Of a stretch of 64,000 nucleotides of DNA, positions 20,901-28,644 are shown piece after piece. The notes below the pieces were generated by a model. That model saw nothing but the letters and a program-made list of their open reading frames with translations, was not told the DNA's origin and did not search any database. The stretch spans positions 27,903,221-27,967,220 of the forward strand of contig OW203986.1 in NCBI GenBank assembly GCA_934047225.1, in the 5' to 3' direction. Every line of letters starts with the position of its first letter. Positions within the stretch are counted from its first letter, which is position 1. The stretch comes from Ypsolopha sequella. Taxonomy: Eukaryota > Arthropoda > Insecta > Lepidoptera > Ypsolophidae. The translations under genes were made by a program, and so were the position numbers.

Positions 20901-22204
20901 TTCACCACGTACTTGTATACGTTAAGAATAATTTCTTTTTCACCAGGAACTATTGCACGACGTGTTCTTTTCTTTCTCGGTGAAAGAAAGTTCGCGTCCG
21001 TGTTTCTTGAAAAGCCCGGTTGCGGGTCCATTGTCTTAGTGCCAGTCAACCAAATAAAATGTAAATTTCGATAAAAAAACTACCTACTAAAATAACGAAA
21101 ATTTAAAAAATTATTAAAAATCAAATAATTTTATACACAAACACGGATCGCATATATATAACATTCGAGGACAAAGATAGAAGCCGAATGAAGTTATTTG
21201 TTTAATCAATAAAATGTGTCAAGTTATTTCTGTCAAATCACCAATCATAATGGCTGCAGTATGAATCCTCGACTTTTTGAATCGACATTTCAGAAAAAGG
21301 TTTATAATATCTGCGGTGTAAGGCAGTGTTGTCGTTTTATAAAACTGATATACCTTACCAAATAATAAGATCGTATATATATTCTATTCCAGGGTTTTTA
21401 TTTATAAAAAAAGTTTAAATAATCATGATTTGGATTTATTTCGTCCCATTTGTTGTACCGTTGATATTTTTTTAACGTGCCTTTATTTATTTTTGTCGTG
21501 AAGAAGCTCTTGTTGACTTGTAGTATTTTTTCGAGATATCGCCATACTCCATCTGTCATCATTCTCTCGAATTAACGGCAGCAGTTTATATATTACGATA
21601 AATTGTTCCGATTTGTTTTTATGGTTTTGTCGATGGTACTCGTCCGTACGAACAAAATTTACCTACATGAAGCGTAACCAGAAAACGCGAAAAATATCAT
21701 CTACCCATGATCTACCCCATAGAAATGTTAAATACCTATTCCACCTAAATGTATAAGCAGCTGACATTCTTTTAAGATTTCAGTATTCGCTCCATAGTAA
21801 ATATTGTTCGTAAAGATGACAACAATCACCATTTTTCGTTTTAAAACCACTTATCACCGAGTCGTACAACTTTGCAGGTGTTGGTGAATGTTGAAATATT
21901 GGACGACGATCTCGAGTGGGCAGAAGTATTCGACCGAATGGAGATGTTGCTAGCTGAACACAAGAAGGTCTACTCCTACATTGTGGCCTCCATACCCCTA
22001 GACTTGATTTACAACACCATCATTCTGAAGGAAGCTTGGAGTGCCCCGCCGGTAGAACCATCCCTGTCGATAATAGATACTATATTTAAAATTCAAAAGA
22101 AGATGCCTGACCCAGTGGTTTTGGCTGAATTGAAATACTTCAAGCCAAAGTGTAATATTAGTAAGCTGGATGACCTGCCCTGGTCTGTCATATTTCAGAG
22201 GTGA
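2979..22204 (+). CDS. ABC transporter subfamily A (ABCA-like), 27 visible exons, 5' end outside window, degenerate ATPase sites
   Basis: Joined exons: 2979-3134, 3538-3754, 3846-4025, 5201-5373, 5475-5585, 6039-6162, 6392-6552, 6633-6806, 6878-6943, 7022-7157, 7233-7491, 7733-7812, 7892-8001, 8901-9100, 9215-9284, 9722-9826, 9924-10076, 10278-10391, 10461-10617, 10696-10818, 10900-11085, 11167-11436, 11503-11756, 13429-13579, 16023-16233, 16816-17017, 21878-22204. All junctions are GT-AG and phases match, giving 1489 residues to a TGA at 22202. Residue numbers start at the first visible codon. Order: rest of TMD1 (1-242), NBD1 (about 268-500), linker/regulatory region, TM7, second extracellular loop, TM8-12 (to about 1070), NBD2 (about 1115-1380), C-terminal domain. 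ABCA proteins normally move lipids across membranes using ATP. Here Walker A, the signature and the H-loop are altered in both NBDs, so ATP-driven transport is doubtful. The missing N-terminus (TM1 plus the start of loop 1) is inferred from family length. Confidence 0.92.
3280..3385 (+). repeat. LINE 3' tail remnant with GATGAT run
   Basis: A 'CCCAGCAGTGGGCGG' stretch followed by repeated GATGAT is typical of the 3' end of lepidopteran non-LTR elements. It lies in ABCA intron 1. A related tail is seen at 51440-51495. Confidence 0.5.
4795..5147. mobile_element. TIR element (MITE) in ABCA intron 3
   Basis: It begins with ACGTGACCAT and ends with the reverse complement ATGGTCACGT, each directly next to a TA dinucleotide, which suggests a TA target site as in Tc1/mariner elements. 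The interior is GC-rich near the right end, with repeated GGGAC words. No ORF of note. Confidence 0.6.
5475..7157 (+). other. ABCA exons 5-10: nucleotide-binding domain 1, fully degenerate
   Basis: The ABC fold is recognisable from start (ISLHNVSK) to end (GGTPAYLFFKYG), with spacing as in active ABCA proteins. Aligned to the family, Walker A reads YTEKNQEPM (residues 303-311; Lys replaced by Glu309), the Q-loop CPQ reads CHD, the signature reads LSVYYQ (413-418), the Walker B Asp-Glu reads Pro437-Thr438, and the H-loop His is Ser466. The LTVQEHV segment after the Q-loop is kept. Confidence 0.88.
7233..8001 (+). other. ABCA exons 11-13: post-NBD1 linker leading into TM7
   Basis: Exon 11 (7233-7491) matches the ABCA regulatory segment after NBD1, ending in the family's conserved 'EEV' region (LADSEEVGRR). 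Exons 12-13 give a basic stretch (KYSKRKFSFF) leading to the TM7 segment, which is completed by the next exon. Confidence 0.8.
7508..7670. mobile_element. Palindromic MITE in ABCA intron 11
   Basis: The left arm (TCTTTGTTAAAATAAGACAC, then CCACAAAATTATAAAA) is mirrored with a few mismatches by the right arm (TTTTATAATTTTGTTCAC, then GTGTCTGTTTCAACAAAGG). Arms of roughly 65 bases fill most of this short intron. Confidence 0.65.
8365..8526 (-). mobile_element. 162-bp MITE, family M162, copy 1
   Basis: This is a near-identical reverse-orientation copy of the elements at 17934-18093 and 59664-59825. TIRs read CTCTACCGCGTAATTCTCAT in the family orientation. Only a few bases differ between copies. 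It lies in ABCA intron 13. Confidence 0.85.
8901..11436 (+). other. ABCA exons 14-22: TM7, large extracellular loop 2, TM8-TM12
   Basis: Exon 14 begins at the acceptor TTTATTTCCAG ending at 8900, which completes TM7 (HKFILTIT|MLAGMVLGIM). Exons 14-17 form the second extracellular loop, with the family feature 'YSPVHHDQAAS' and 'VDHPLT' in exon 17. Exons 18-22 hold five hydrophobic segments with ABCA-like features such as YWFLMFFYDF and a cysteine-rich small loop (residues about 1000-1030: YCDYKILHKCC then KKCGVINEC). Confidence 0.85.
9330..9590 (+). repeat. Probable LINE 3'-end remnant in ABCA intron 15
   Basis: Translation near 9505-9580 gives a decayed version of the tail seen in many lepidopteran LINEs (around 'PLYQAVC stop YGLIDDKYDG'). 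No intact domain. The antisense ORF in the same place has no recognisable content. Confidence 0.35.
11782..13347. mobile_element. hAT-like element in ABCA intron 23
   Basis: The termini are CAGTGGCGTATCCAG and, at the other end in reverse complement, CAGTAACGGATCCAG. They are flanked by 8-bp near-duplications GATAGTAT (11774-11781) and GATAATAT (13348-13355). The length is 1566 bp with no intact transposase. A dispersed repeat (12738-13000) is nested in it. Confidence 0.7.
12738..13000. repeat. Dispersed repeat with GGCCAAGTGCGAGTCAGACT head
   Basis: The head sequence recurs at 26820-26890 and in diverged form at 54686 and (reversed) 57261-57340. The following ~200 bases also match 26840-27050. 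It is non-coding; the antisense ORF over it is a shadow. Confidence 0.75.
13668..14249. mobile_element. TIR element with ~85-bp inverted ends, ABCA intron 24
   Basis: The left end TGGTATTACGTCTGAAT continues through a GGGGCGCGGCACATTCGGAC stretch that is repeated almost exactly in reverse complement at the right end. It is flanked by a 5-bp duplication TATAC (13663-13667 and 14250-14254). Non-autonomous, 582 bp. Confidence 0.75.
14255..15650. other. Intronic AT-rich stretch, nothing recognised
   Basis: This is the middle of ABCA intron 24. It is AT-rich, with no exon-like frame and no clear repeat boundary. Confidence 0.4.
15655..15759 (+). pseudogene. C-terminal fragment of a Tc1/mariner-superfamily transposase
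   Basis: A short frame contains RWIGCLGPILWPPRSPDL followed by NPLDFF, which matches the end of the DDE catalytic domain (…RSPDLNPLDFFLWG) of insect transposases of this superfamily. It stops immediately afterwards (TAA at about 15758). The rest of the gene is missing. It runs directly into the palindrome at 15761. Confidence 0.7.
15761..15815. repeat. Perfect palindrome, 27-base arms around one base
   Basis: Bases 15761-15787 are the exact reverse complement of 15789-15815, with a single C between them. The arm contains GCTTGAGCACGCGGTAGGAA. Such a short-spaced perfect hairpin is unstable in evolution, which suggests a recent event. Confidence 0.9.
16348..16618. mobile_element. Palindromic MITE, family P260, copy 1
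   Basis: The ends read TGTAACAAAAAGGTGTAA and, in reverse complement, TGTAACAGAAAGGTGTAA. Long arms include GGTATAGAACAACTTTTACT. The second copy is at 22207-22466. It lies in ABCA intron 25. Confidence 0.8.
17150..17225 (-). repeat. tRNA-like (SINE) stretch
   Basis: On the minus strand there is an A-box-like TTCAGTTGGTAGGACG and a B-box-like GGTTCGATTCG, with CCAGTT pairing to AACTGG at the ends. The arm lengths do not fit a functional tRNA, so it is more likely a SINE head. Confidence 0.35.
17386..17530. repeat. Inverted repeat in ABCA intron 26
   Basis: AGCGAAAACAGGCTCACGCA at the left is mirrored imperfectly by TGTGTGCGTCTGTTTTCGCT at the right, and GGTACGTACGACGATCTCG mirrors the inner right arm. 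Probably an old MITE. Confidence 0.5.
17570..17831. mobile_element. hAT-type MITE with perfect 8-bp target duplication
   Basis: The termini are CAAGGCTGGCCAA and TTGGCCAGCCTTG (reverse complements), flanked on both sides by AATTAGAG (17562-17569 and 17832-17839). It is 262 bp long, in ABCA intron 26. Confidence 0.88.
17934..18093 (+). mobile_element. 162-bp MITE, family M162, copy 2
   Basis: Same element as 8365-8526 (reverse) and 59664-59825, differing at only a few positions. The right TIR has ACGTGG where the others have ACGCGG. Confidence 0.85.
18568..18724. mobile_element. MITE with ~36-bp TIRs carrying a pol III B-box
   Basis: The left TIR contains ACTCTAAATATTATTAGAGC and is mirrored at 18688-18724 with one or two mismatches. 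A perfect B-box GGTTCGAATCC lies at 18620-18630, so the element is a TIR element with a tRNA-like core. Confidence 0.65.
18785..18861. repeat. Short tandem duplication (unit about 40 bp, two copies)
   Basis: GCCCCTAGATGGCGCTAAGT plus flanks occurs twice in a row. It lies in ABCA intron 26. Confidence 0.7.
18900..19529. other. Intronic stretch, nothing recognised
   Basis: AT-rich part of ABCA intron 26 leading up to the transposase pseudogene. No coding or repeat structure could be supported. Confidence 0.4.
19530..21049 (-). pseudogene. Broken DDE transposase (IS630/Tc1-mariner superfamily) inside ABCA intron 26
   Basis: Minus-strand frames run from ATG at 21049 to a stop at 19530. The N-terminal part (21049-20624) has a helix-turn-helix-like region (MTGVSMATIYRIIREY). 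A 90-base intron (20623-20534) with a GC donor joins it to ILLAVNSDNSLPN, as expected for the family. The DDE domain shows YYQDET (first Asp), VIVIDNAPYHS (second Asp) and IELIWANVKGH (Glu). Damage: the Trp after DET is a stop codon (near 20315); the VIVIDNAPYHSR block is tandemly duplicated (about 45 bases, 19985-20060); frame shifts near 19800-19830, together with a short gap, break the motif before IELIW. It cannot make a full enzyme. It is oriented against the host gene. Confidence 0.85.
21050..21877. other. End of ABCA intron 26, nothing recognised
   Basis: AT-rich, ending in the acceptor TTTGCAG at 21871-21877. No TIRs of the neighbouring transposase could be fixed here. Confidence 0.4.
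21878..22204 (+). other. ABCA exon 27: C-terminal domain and stop
   Basis: The last exon encodes 108 residues (VLVNVEIL at the start, DLPWSVIFQR at the end) and stops with TGA at 22202-22204. A repeat element begins three bases later. Confidence 0.85.
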
Positions 22205-22206
22205 AT

Positions 22207-22466
22207 TATACAACGTGTAACAGAAAGGTGTAACCATATTTGAAGAGCTTATTTAGTCAATGGTATAGAACAACTTTTACTGTGGAATAAACCCCGTACC
22301 GCGAAAAAACTGTTTCATAGAAAAATGCAATGCCGCCTGGCCGAAATATATGGAAGGGCATCTTTTTTTATATATTTCAGGGTTGGCTCCATAGTAAAAG
22401 TTGTTCTATACCATTGACTGAATAAGCTCTTCAAATATGGTTACACCTTTCTGTTACATATTATAT
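22207..22466. mobile_element. Palindromic MITE, family P260, copy 2, abutting the ABCA stop codon
   Basis: Same element as 16348-16618. The TIR TATACAACGTGTAACAG starts at 22207, straight after the stop codon, so the ABCA 3' UTR must consist of this element at its start. Arms of about 90 bases could form a long hairpin in the mRNA. Confidence 0.8.
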
Positions 22467-22592
22467 AGTAAGCATTTGATTAATTTTTGTGCGATATAAA
22501 TAGTGTTATGTTAAATTTTGTATGCACTTATACTTAGATTAGTTTAGTAACCTTTTCAAATGCAGCTTGGTTTCTTTAGGATACAATAATTA

Positions 22593-22751
22593 GGTAGCGT
22601 TCCTTAACGCCCGGGTAAATGTAAAATTTAACTGTCAACCGTTCCACAACCACCCGAGTGGAAACGTACAGTACATAAACCTTGTCAGAAATGTAAAGTT
22701 CACTTTGACAGATTACATTTAACATTTACCCAGGCGTTTGGGAACGCTACC
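22593..22751. mobile_element. MITE with ~45-bp TIRs
   Basis: GGTAGCGTTCCTTAACGCCC at the left is mirrored by GGGAACGCTACC at the right end; the inner arms include GGTAAATGTAAAATTTAACT and its mirror. A related right end occurs at 35400-35471. Confidence 0.7.
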
Positions 22752-23550
22752 TTATATTCAAGGAAACAAAGTGCCACATCGTTTATTGGTATAGCTTTAA
22801 AATATTATGTTGAATATGTCTAGTTTTATTGTTTAATTAGATATTTAATCACAATAAAAATAAAACAAATTATTTTTATTGTCTATCTAATTATCAAATT
22901 AAATAAAGTTTTCTTAATTAGGGATAGTTTCTCTTTAAGTATATGAATTTAGAAAAAGAACAAAATTGTGGCAAAGCTTAGATATCATTTCCCTAAAAAC
23001 CAAGCTACGTCCAAAAGGCAACACTAAGCCCCAAGGTGCATGCGATTAATAAAAGTTAATGTTTTTGATAATTTGTGTTATTATTTCCTACATTCTATTT
23101 TCAAAATAACTGACTAGAAATAACATTAGGTACAAAATACAAATACAATATGCAGCAAAGACAGTTTAGTAGGTACATAAAATATTTGAATGAAACCCAT
23201 TACTCGCGCTCTGTGCCAACTTTAGATCCGACGCAACTTGCAGTTGCGATGCATTCGCGTCAGTAGCATATCATCTAGCTGTACGTACAGTCGCCTGCAT
23301 TTCAGGTTATACATTTTTAATATTTTAACGGTTATGACGCCGCAATAATAACTGCCAATAGGTAGCATGTTATGCTGGCGACTGTACTTAGAGAGCCACG
23401 CCGCCGTCACGTGTCATCTTGACATAGCTATGCGGCTACTGGGTGTGGTAGTACAATCGCATGCCGCAGTCGCAAGCCGCGTCGCATCCAGAGTATATCT
23501 TTAAACATAAACAAAATATAACAATTGCCCAGAAATCGTGCTTATATTTT
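22752..23550. other. Intergenic stretch, nothing recognised
   Basis: Between the ABCA 3' end and the next MITE. AATAAA-like words occur around 22850 and could serve as a poly(A) signal for ABCA, but this cannot be decided. Confidence 0.35.
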
Positions 23551-23867
23551 GGGGTCGTTCACAAATTACGTAACGCAAAATTCTTAAATTTTCGACCCCC
23601 CCTCCCTCCACGTAACAGAACCGTAACGCTTGGCTGGGACCCCTCCCCCCTCCATTCAGTTACGTAACGGGTGCTGTGTATAAGCTTTGCTACGCAGTAG
23701 GTAGTTTTAACAACGAGAAAAACGTAAAAAATCTCCATTCGGCTATGCTAAAATCGTTACGTAACGCAAACCTGAACCACCCCCCTATCCCCATGTACCA
23801 GGACCGTAACGCCTGACCGTCACCCCCCCTCCCTCCAAATTGCGTAACGTAATTTGTGAACGACCCC
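23551..23867. mobile_element. MITE with GGGGTCGTTCACAAATTACG termini
   Basis: Starts with GGGGTCGTTCACAAATTACG and ends with its reverse complement (TAATTTGTGAACGACCCC). The interior is unusually rich in CCCTCC tracts. TTT flanks both ends. Confidence 0.8.
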
Positions 23868-24076
23868 TTTGCTGTAATATTTAATAATGTTAGTGTTACA
23901 AGTCTCCACAAGAGGTGAAACCAAAGTTACATGTTGGCCGAATCCATAGAGTACATTATTATTTTATAAACCCAATCTCAGAAGACTGCAGCCACATTCA
24001 CTTTCCATTTCTAGTGTTTCTGAGTTTATCTTCGATCAAAAAGGATATTTTCATTTTTTAATGGAATAATGAGCAT

Positions 24077-26404
24077 TCAATGCAATGTAGTGTGAGACCG
24101 ATGCAGCTCATTGGATGAGCCACGAGCATGTGCCATCATGTTCTCAATCCTATTGGTGGTTTCCCTAACCATAGAGAATTCAGAAAGATCAGGTAAATCT
24201 AGAACAATGTGAGCAGATAGACGCTTGTAAACAGAACTAGAATCTTTTTTATTTCTCCTTGCTTCCTCATATTTTAACTGCTGTTTTAAAAATATAGCCT
24301 GTTTCAACATTTCTTGTATGTTCTTGAAGCTTGTTGTGGCTCCATCTATTGACTTCACGGCACTGAAATGGGAAAATACATTTAATTAAATATGTGAATT
24401 TTTTCTATATACTTTTCTTTTGATTTTTTATTTGATGTGTGTGGAGTGGTGGAGTTAAGACGTTATTTACACTGTATACCCGCCTCACATATCCCTTTCC
24501 TTGTAAAGGTTTGTTAAAGCTCCGAGAATCTCAAGAAAATTAAAAAAAAAAACGAAAATAATTGTAGTCGTTACATTAGTATATAAATAATATTAATAAT
24601 AGTAACAAATGCATAATGAACAGAAAATCACTTGTACTATCCCACAAATTTATATAATATTTCCTGACTGGTTTCGCCTTTATGGCATTATCAGAGGAAA
24701 TTAATATAAGATCTTAATTACACAATAAATAGTTTGTTTATATCATTATATCAATATAGTTTACATCAGCCAGTGCGATCAATGAGTGTCATTGAGTGTC
24801 ATTGATCGCACTGGCTGATGTAAACTATTTATTGTGTAATTAAGATCTTATATTAATTCCTTTGATAATGCCATAAAGGCGACATACTGGATCATTGCGG
24901 CCTGAAAGAAGATATGGTGACCAGAATAGTAAAAGGAATACTATGGTGGTTTGGGCATGTAGAGAGGATGAATGAAAGTAGAGTGACAAAAGAATTGTAT
25001 GGTGCAGTGAAGGTATGGTAAGTTCGACCAAGCCACCCTTGAAGGACATAATATGCTGACCAAATGGCAACATATTGAAGAAGGGAAATGTAAAAAGTAC
25101 TTTAATGTACCGGTACAGGGGATGACCAACCGGGCACGATAGTACCAAGACATAATTTTAATGCTGATTTTTGTATTTTTGAACTTATTGGCAACCCAGG
25201 CAGTAGTGTGTTAAAAATCCAAGCAAGTCAAGCAGCCAGATCAGAATTTTTTAGGACAAACAACTGAAAGTGTTTGCTTGCATTTTGGCTCAAGATTTTG
25301 CTGACCAACATTTGATTGATCAACAGGCATATTCTAATTCATAGTGGGTATTATTAATGGTCCTACACTGACTCTCCATGATTGTGAACATTGTTAACTT
25401 TAGTGCCCATCTACATTAGTATGCATGTCAGCACAGCTGAACCACCAGAGCGTGTTTATCAAATCAATGCTTTTGTTCTGACTTGATAGAACCGATGACT
25501 TGATAATTGATATTACTAATTGAGTATAAGATAAATTATGGTTATTTATTCACTTGATAGAATATATGAAGTGATGTAAATTCATGCCGGGGGCTCAGTT
25601 GGTGATCAGTGAACCTTGTTCCTGGTCTCTGGCCGGGTCTCCGGTGTGGGTTCGGGCGGTTGATTCGATTTTACCTTATATAATTATAAATTATAAATTT
25701 ATTATTTTATTACATATATTTTTATAAGATTCAATTTGACTCATAAAAGTGTATTATGTATACCTACTTTACAAAATCAACTATTTGAATTTGTAATGAA
25801 AGTAGGCAAGCACACGTGTTTTTAGTCACTAACATTTAACGAACTGACTCGTACTCCAAAAAAATTTGTCTATTGGTGTAAACTGTATGACTTCCCTTGT
25901 ACAGCATTACATTACTTATGAAGGATGCGGTGCCGAAAAGTGAATAATTTTCAATTCCTGGATTGTGCCCACTTATTAACACATCAGTCTTATGTCAGAA
26001 GGTCATAACCCAGTTTATAATACAGTTAAGGTCATAATACAGTTCTTATGGCTTTACCTTAAGGCTAAATATTGAAGCTCACCTTAAAGCATACTCCACA
26101 TCATAGCACCGGCCCTGTAGCTCATGCTGCAGCTTAGTGACATCGGCTCTTCTCTCCACCATGGGAGGCAGAGCTTTTCTCACGTGCTCCTGTAGCCGGT
26201 ACAGCGCCAGTGATGGCTCGTTAGCCACTATGTGCATATTCTCCGATATACGCTCCGCAGCTGGAAATTGGAAATAAAAGTATTTAAATAAAACGAACAT
26301 CAGGAAATGGTAGGTGTTATTGTGATAGTGACATGAGAGTCTGTATACTTACCTTTTTTAGCTTTGGCTTCTAGATCTGTGTCACCTTGATAAACAAAGG
26401 CCAT
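24077..26404 (-). CDS. BORCS8: BORC complex subunit 8 (BORCS8) homologue, three exons
   Basis: Exons, in transcript order: 26404-26353, 26260-26083, 24362-24077. All splice sites are GT-AG and frames join exactly, giving 171 residues. The start ATG (GCAAACATGG context) opens MAFVYQGDTDLEAKAKK. The family core is clear: IVANEPSLALYRLQEHVRK at residues 28-46, then EYALSAVKSI (exon 2/3 junction) and MLKQAIFLKQQL. BORCS8 is a subunit of the BLOC-1-related complex on the lysosome surface, which recruits the small GTPase Arl8 and so kinesin for outward lysosome transport (known for the family). The C-terminal ~55 residues (DLPDLSEFSM to HTTLH) go beyond the vertebrate protein, which I recall as about 120 residues. 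Intron 2 holds a palindromic MITE and a LINE piece; a hAT element lies about 260 bp upstream of the ATG. Confidence 0.92.
24678..24883. mobile_element. Palindromic MITE in BORCS8 intron 2
   Basis: GCCTTTATGGCATTATCAGA at the left is mirrored at the right (GATAATGCCATAAAGGC), as is the inner arm with TTACATCAGCCAGTGCGATC. The left arm carries about 25 extra bases. The centre has a short repeat GAGTGTCATT. Confidence 0.85.
24893..25150 (+). pseudogene. LINE ORF2 C-terminal fragment
   Basis: The frame from 24893 reads DHCGLKEDMVTRI … WWFGHVERMNESRVTKEL and then stops at about 25021. The 'FGHVERMNESR.TK' block is typical of the end of lepidopteran LINE reverse-transcriptase ORFs. It lies in BORCS8 intron 2, opposite to the gene. 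Confidence 0.7.
25560..25680 (+). repeat. Possible SINE head
   Basis: GGGGGCTCAGTTGGTGATCA resembles a pol III A-box region; a GGTTCGGGCGG follows. No clear borders. Confidence 0.25.
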
Positions 26405-26819
26405 GTTTGCGGCTAAGCGATATATATAATGTACACTTTGCGACTAACTAAACTAAAATGTTAAGTTTGGTCACAATTTACGGTATATACATGTAACTAC
26501 AATACAAAACAATTTACGCTCAGCTATCGTTGGTCGGCTACATAAACAAACCGAATAAATAAACCCATACGGACTTCGTCGTGACCATAATTGAGGTATT
26601 ATTTTATTTTATATTATAAAATTATAATATAAACTCTCTTCAAATCCTGTCACTCACTGATGCACACAGTGTTGCCAGTGCGGTCTTCCAATTTCGGACG
26701 ACAGGCCATCTGAAAAGGGACGATTTTGGAAAAAAAGGGACGGTTTTCCAATTATGCGTCAAAGTGAAGTTAAACTAAAATGACTAGTTTATTTAATTAC
26801 CTATAATGAAAAAAAAAAA

Positions 26820-27050
26820 ACCGGCCAAGTGCGAGTCAGACTCGCGTCCCTAGGATTCCGTGTTGTGGATGATAAATTTAATTTTGTCATTTTTTTTTCG
26901 TGAATTTCTGAACGGCTTTATTTTTCCTGTAATCTTTACGTAAACACATATTACCATTATTTTTTTCATATTTTTGGTCCACTAGTTTTGGAGATAGGAC
27001 ATACATATTTTTGGGGTTTTTTAAAGATTTCTCGAAACCAGTGCCAGTAA
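26820..27050. repeat. Dispersed repeat with GGCCAAGTGCGAGTCAGACT head
   Basis: Second copy of the repeat at 12738-13000, same orientation, nested in the hAT element. Confidence 0.75.
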
Positions 27051-27559
27051 ATATAATAAAAGTATATATTTTTATAATCAACTTTTTAATACCCACAATT
27101 TGATACCCATATTGTATTTTTATAAAATATTTTTTTATTTATTTTGCTTCTTTATTTATATTTCTCATTATTGCTGAACTTTTTTTCAATTGCTACAGTT
27201 TTTCTGCAATTGGCCAGTTATGATCTATAATTGAAATTTTTTTCATATTTTTCGGTTCAATAGTTTCGGAGTTAAGGGGGGGTAGTAAAAAAGTTAACTT
27301 CATCCATACACCAGTAAAATTCAAAATTAAATTACAGATTACGTACCTTTCGAAAAGAAAAAGCACACTGACCTCACAGCAAACCACCTATCGGCACAAC
27401 TATTCACTTATACCGGTAAACACCTTTTTTTCCCTCAAATTCTTTCTATAAATCTCAATTTCTGTTTTTGTGTTTTTGGCGCGGTGAACGAATTGTCAAT
27501 ATACATTTTCGTCAAGATTGCCAACCTTGCAACTTTATCGAGTTGCGTTCAATTATTCA

Positions 27560-27700
27560 CACTATTCTCAGGTTCCAATACTGATAGCAGGATAGCATAT
27601 CATATATAATTGCCGCGCGTGCAAAGGAGACAGCATTAGAGTCTGTGTCATGGCACCGAATTTATGAACGCAGCTCTGATGCACTTGTTTTTTTTTATTA
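27560..27700. repeat. Dispersed repeat containing GACAGCAGGATAGCGTATAC
   Basis: Diverged copy of a block also present at 29115-29255 (reverse orientation) and 47483-47585. Confidence 0.5.
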
Positions 27701-27899
27701 AACGGTTGTCAGCTTGCTTCCTGAATGCGTTCAAACATAGCCTTTACCATGGTTCAAATTATTTAAAAAATACATGAAAATTTTGGATAGTCCGAAAAGG
27801 GACGGTGGACGATAAGGGACAAAACAAGGACGGTTCGTTGCCAAAAGGGACGAAAATCGTCCCTTTTGGGACGGTCTGGCAACGCTGGATGCACACAAA

Positions 27900-28640
27900 T
27901 TATAGATGCAGTGATGCTGTCTGTCACTCTTCCGTTCTGTCTTGTCTGCTGGCTGTGCACAGTGTGACCATCTTGAAATTTGAAATCCTGCCATCTACCA
28001 CGCCTAGGATAAAAAACTGCCAAATAGTGCCAAACACTTCGAATAAAATGCCGAAAAAATGCCAACTTTTCAAAGATAGGTAGGGGCTCAAAAAATAATA
28101 ACACACATATATTTTTTACCTTTTAATAAAACGTTTTTTTGTTAACCCAATGAAATAAAAATACAAAAACTTAATACAATTAAAATCTATCTAAAAACTC
28201 AAACATAAACATTAATATCGTGATTAAAAACTTAGACAAATCACAGTCACGATTGTAATCAAGATACCTTTAAAAGGCATCGTGATCGGTGTTAAAGTTA
28301 GACGATAATGTTCCAATGAAGTCAGAAACAAAAGTAGGTAATCAAATATTTTGCAATTTTTATACTAAAACAGTTACAATGAATACCATTATTATGAACA
28401 TTACGTTTATTACGTTACGGTTCATAATTGAATAAATTATAAACACAACCAACATGAGTAACTAAGGGAAGTCCCAGACCACACATGAAGTATTTTTTTT
28501 GTTATTATTATGGCCTGTTTACAAAGACCTTTATGCTAAGATGAACTAAAGTGGATGCTCAATGTTGCCATTTGTAAATTTTCCCCCAATATAGGAAATA
28601 CATGAAACTGCCACATATGGTCACACTGGTGCATTAGGCT
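27900..28640. other. Stretch without a gene
   Basis: Between the two hAT elements. Several short overlapping ORFs on both strands have no recognisable content and no splice partners. Confidence 0.4.
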
Positions 28641-28644
28641 GGTT

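Larger units (their letters stand above)
26667..27887. mobile_element. hAT-type element with perfect 8-bp target duplication, upstream of BORCS8
   Basis: The termini are CAGTGTTGCCAG and CTGGCAACGCTG, with inner repeats of AAAGGGACG in both ends. GATGCACA flanks both sides (26659-26666 and 27888-27895). Length 1221 bp, no intact transposase. It carries a nested dispersed repeat at 26820-27050 and a second one near 27560-27700. Confidence 0.88.

Noticed and set aside
24840..25148. 102-residue minus-strand ORF
   Set aside because: Antisense of a LINE ORF fragment and part of a palindromic MITE.
27731..28106. Cluster of overlapping ORFs on both strands
   Set aside because: They overlap the end of a hAT element and have no family resemblance or splice partners.
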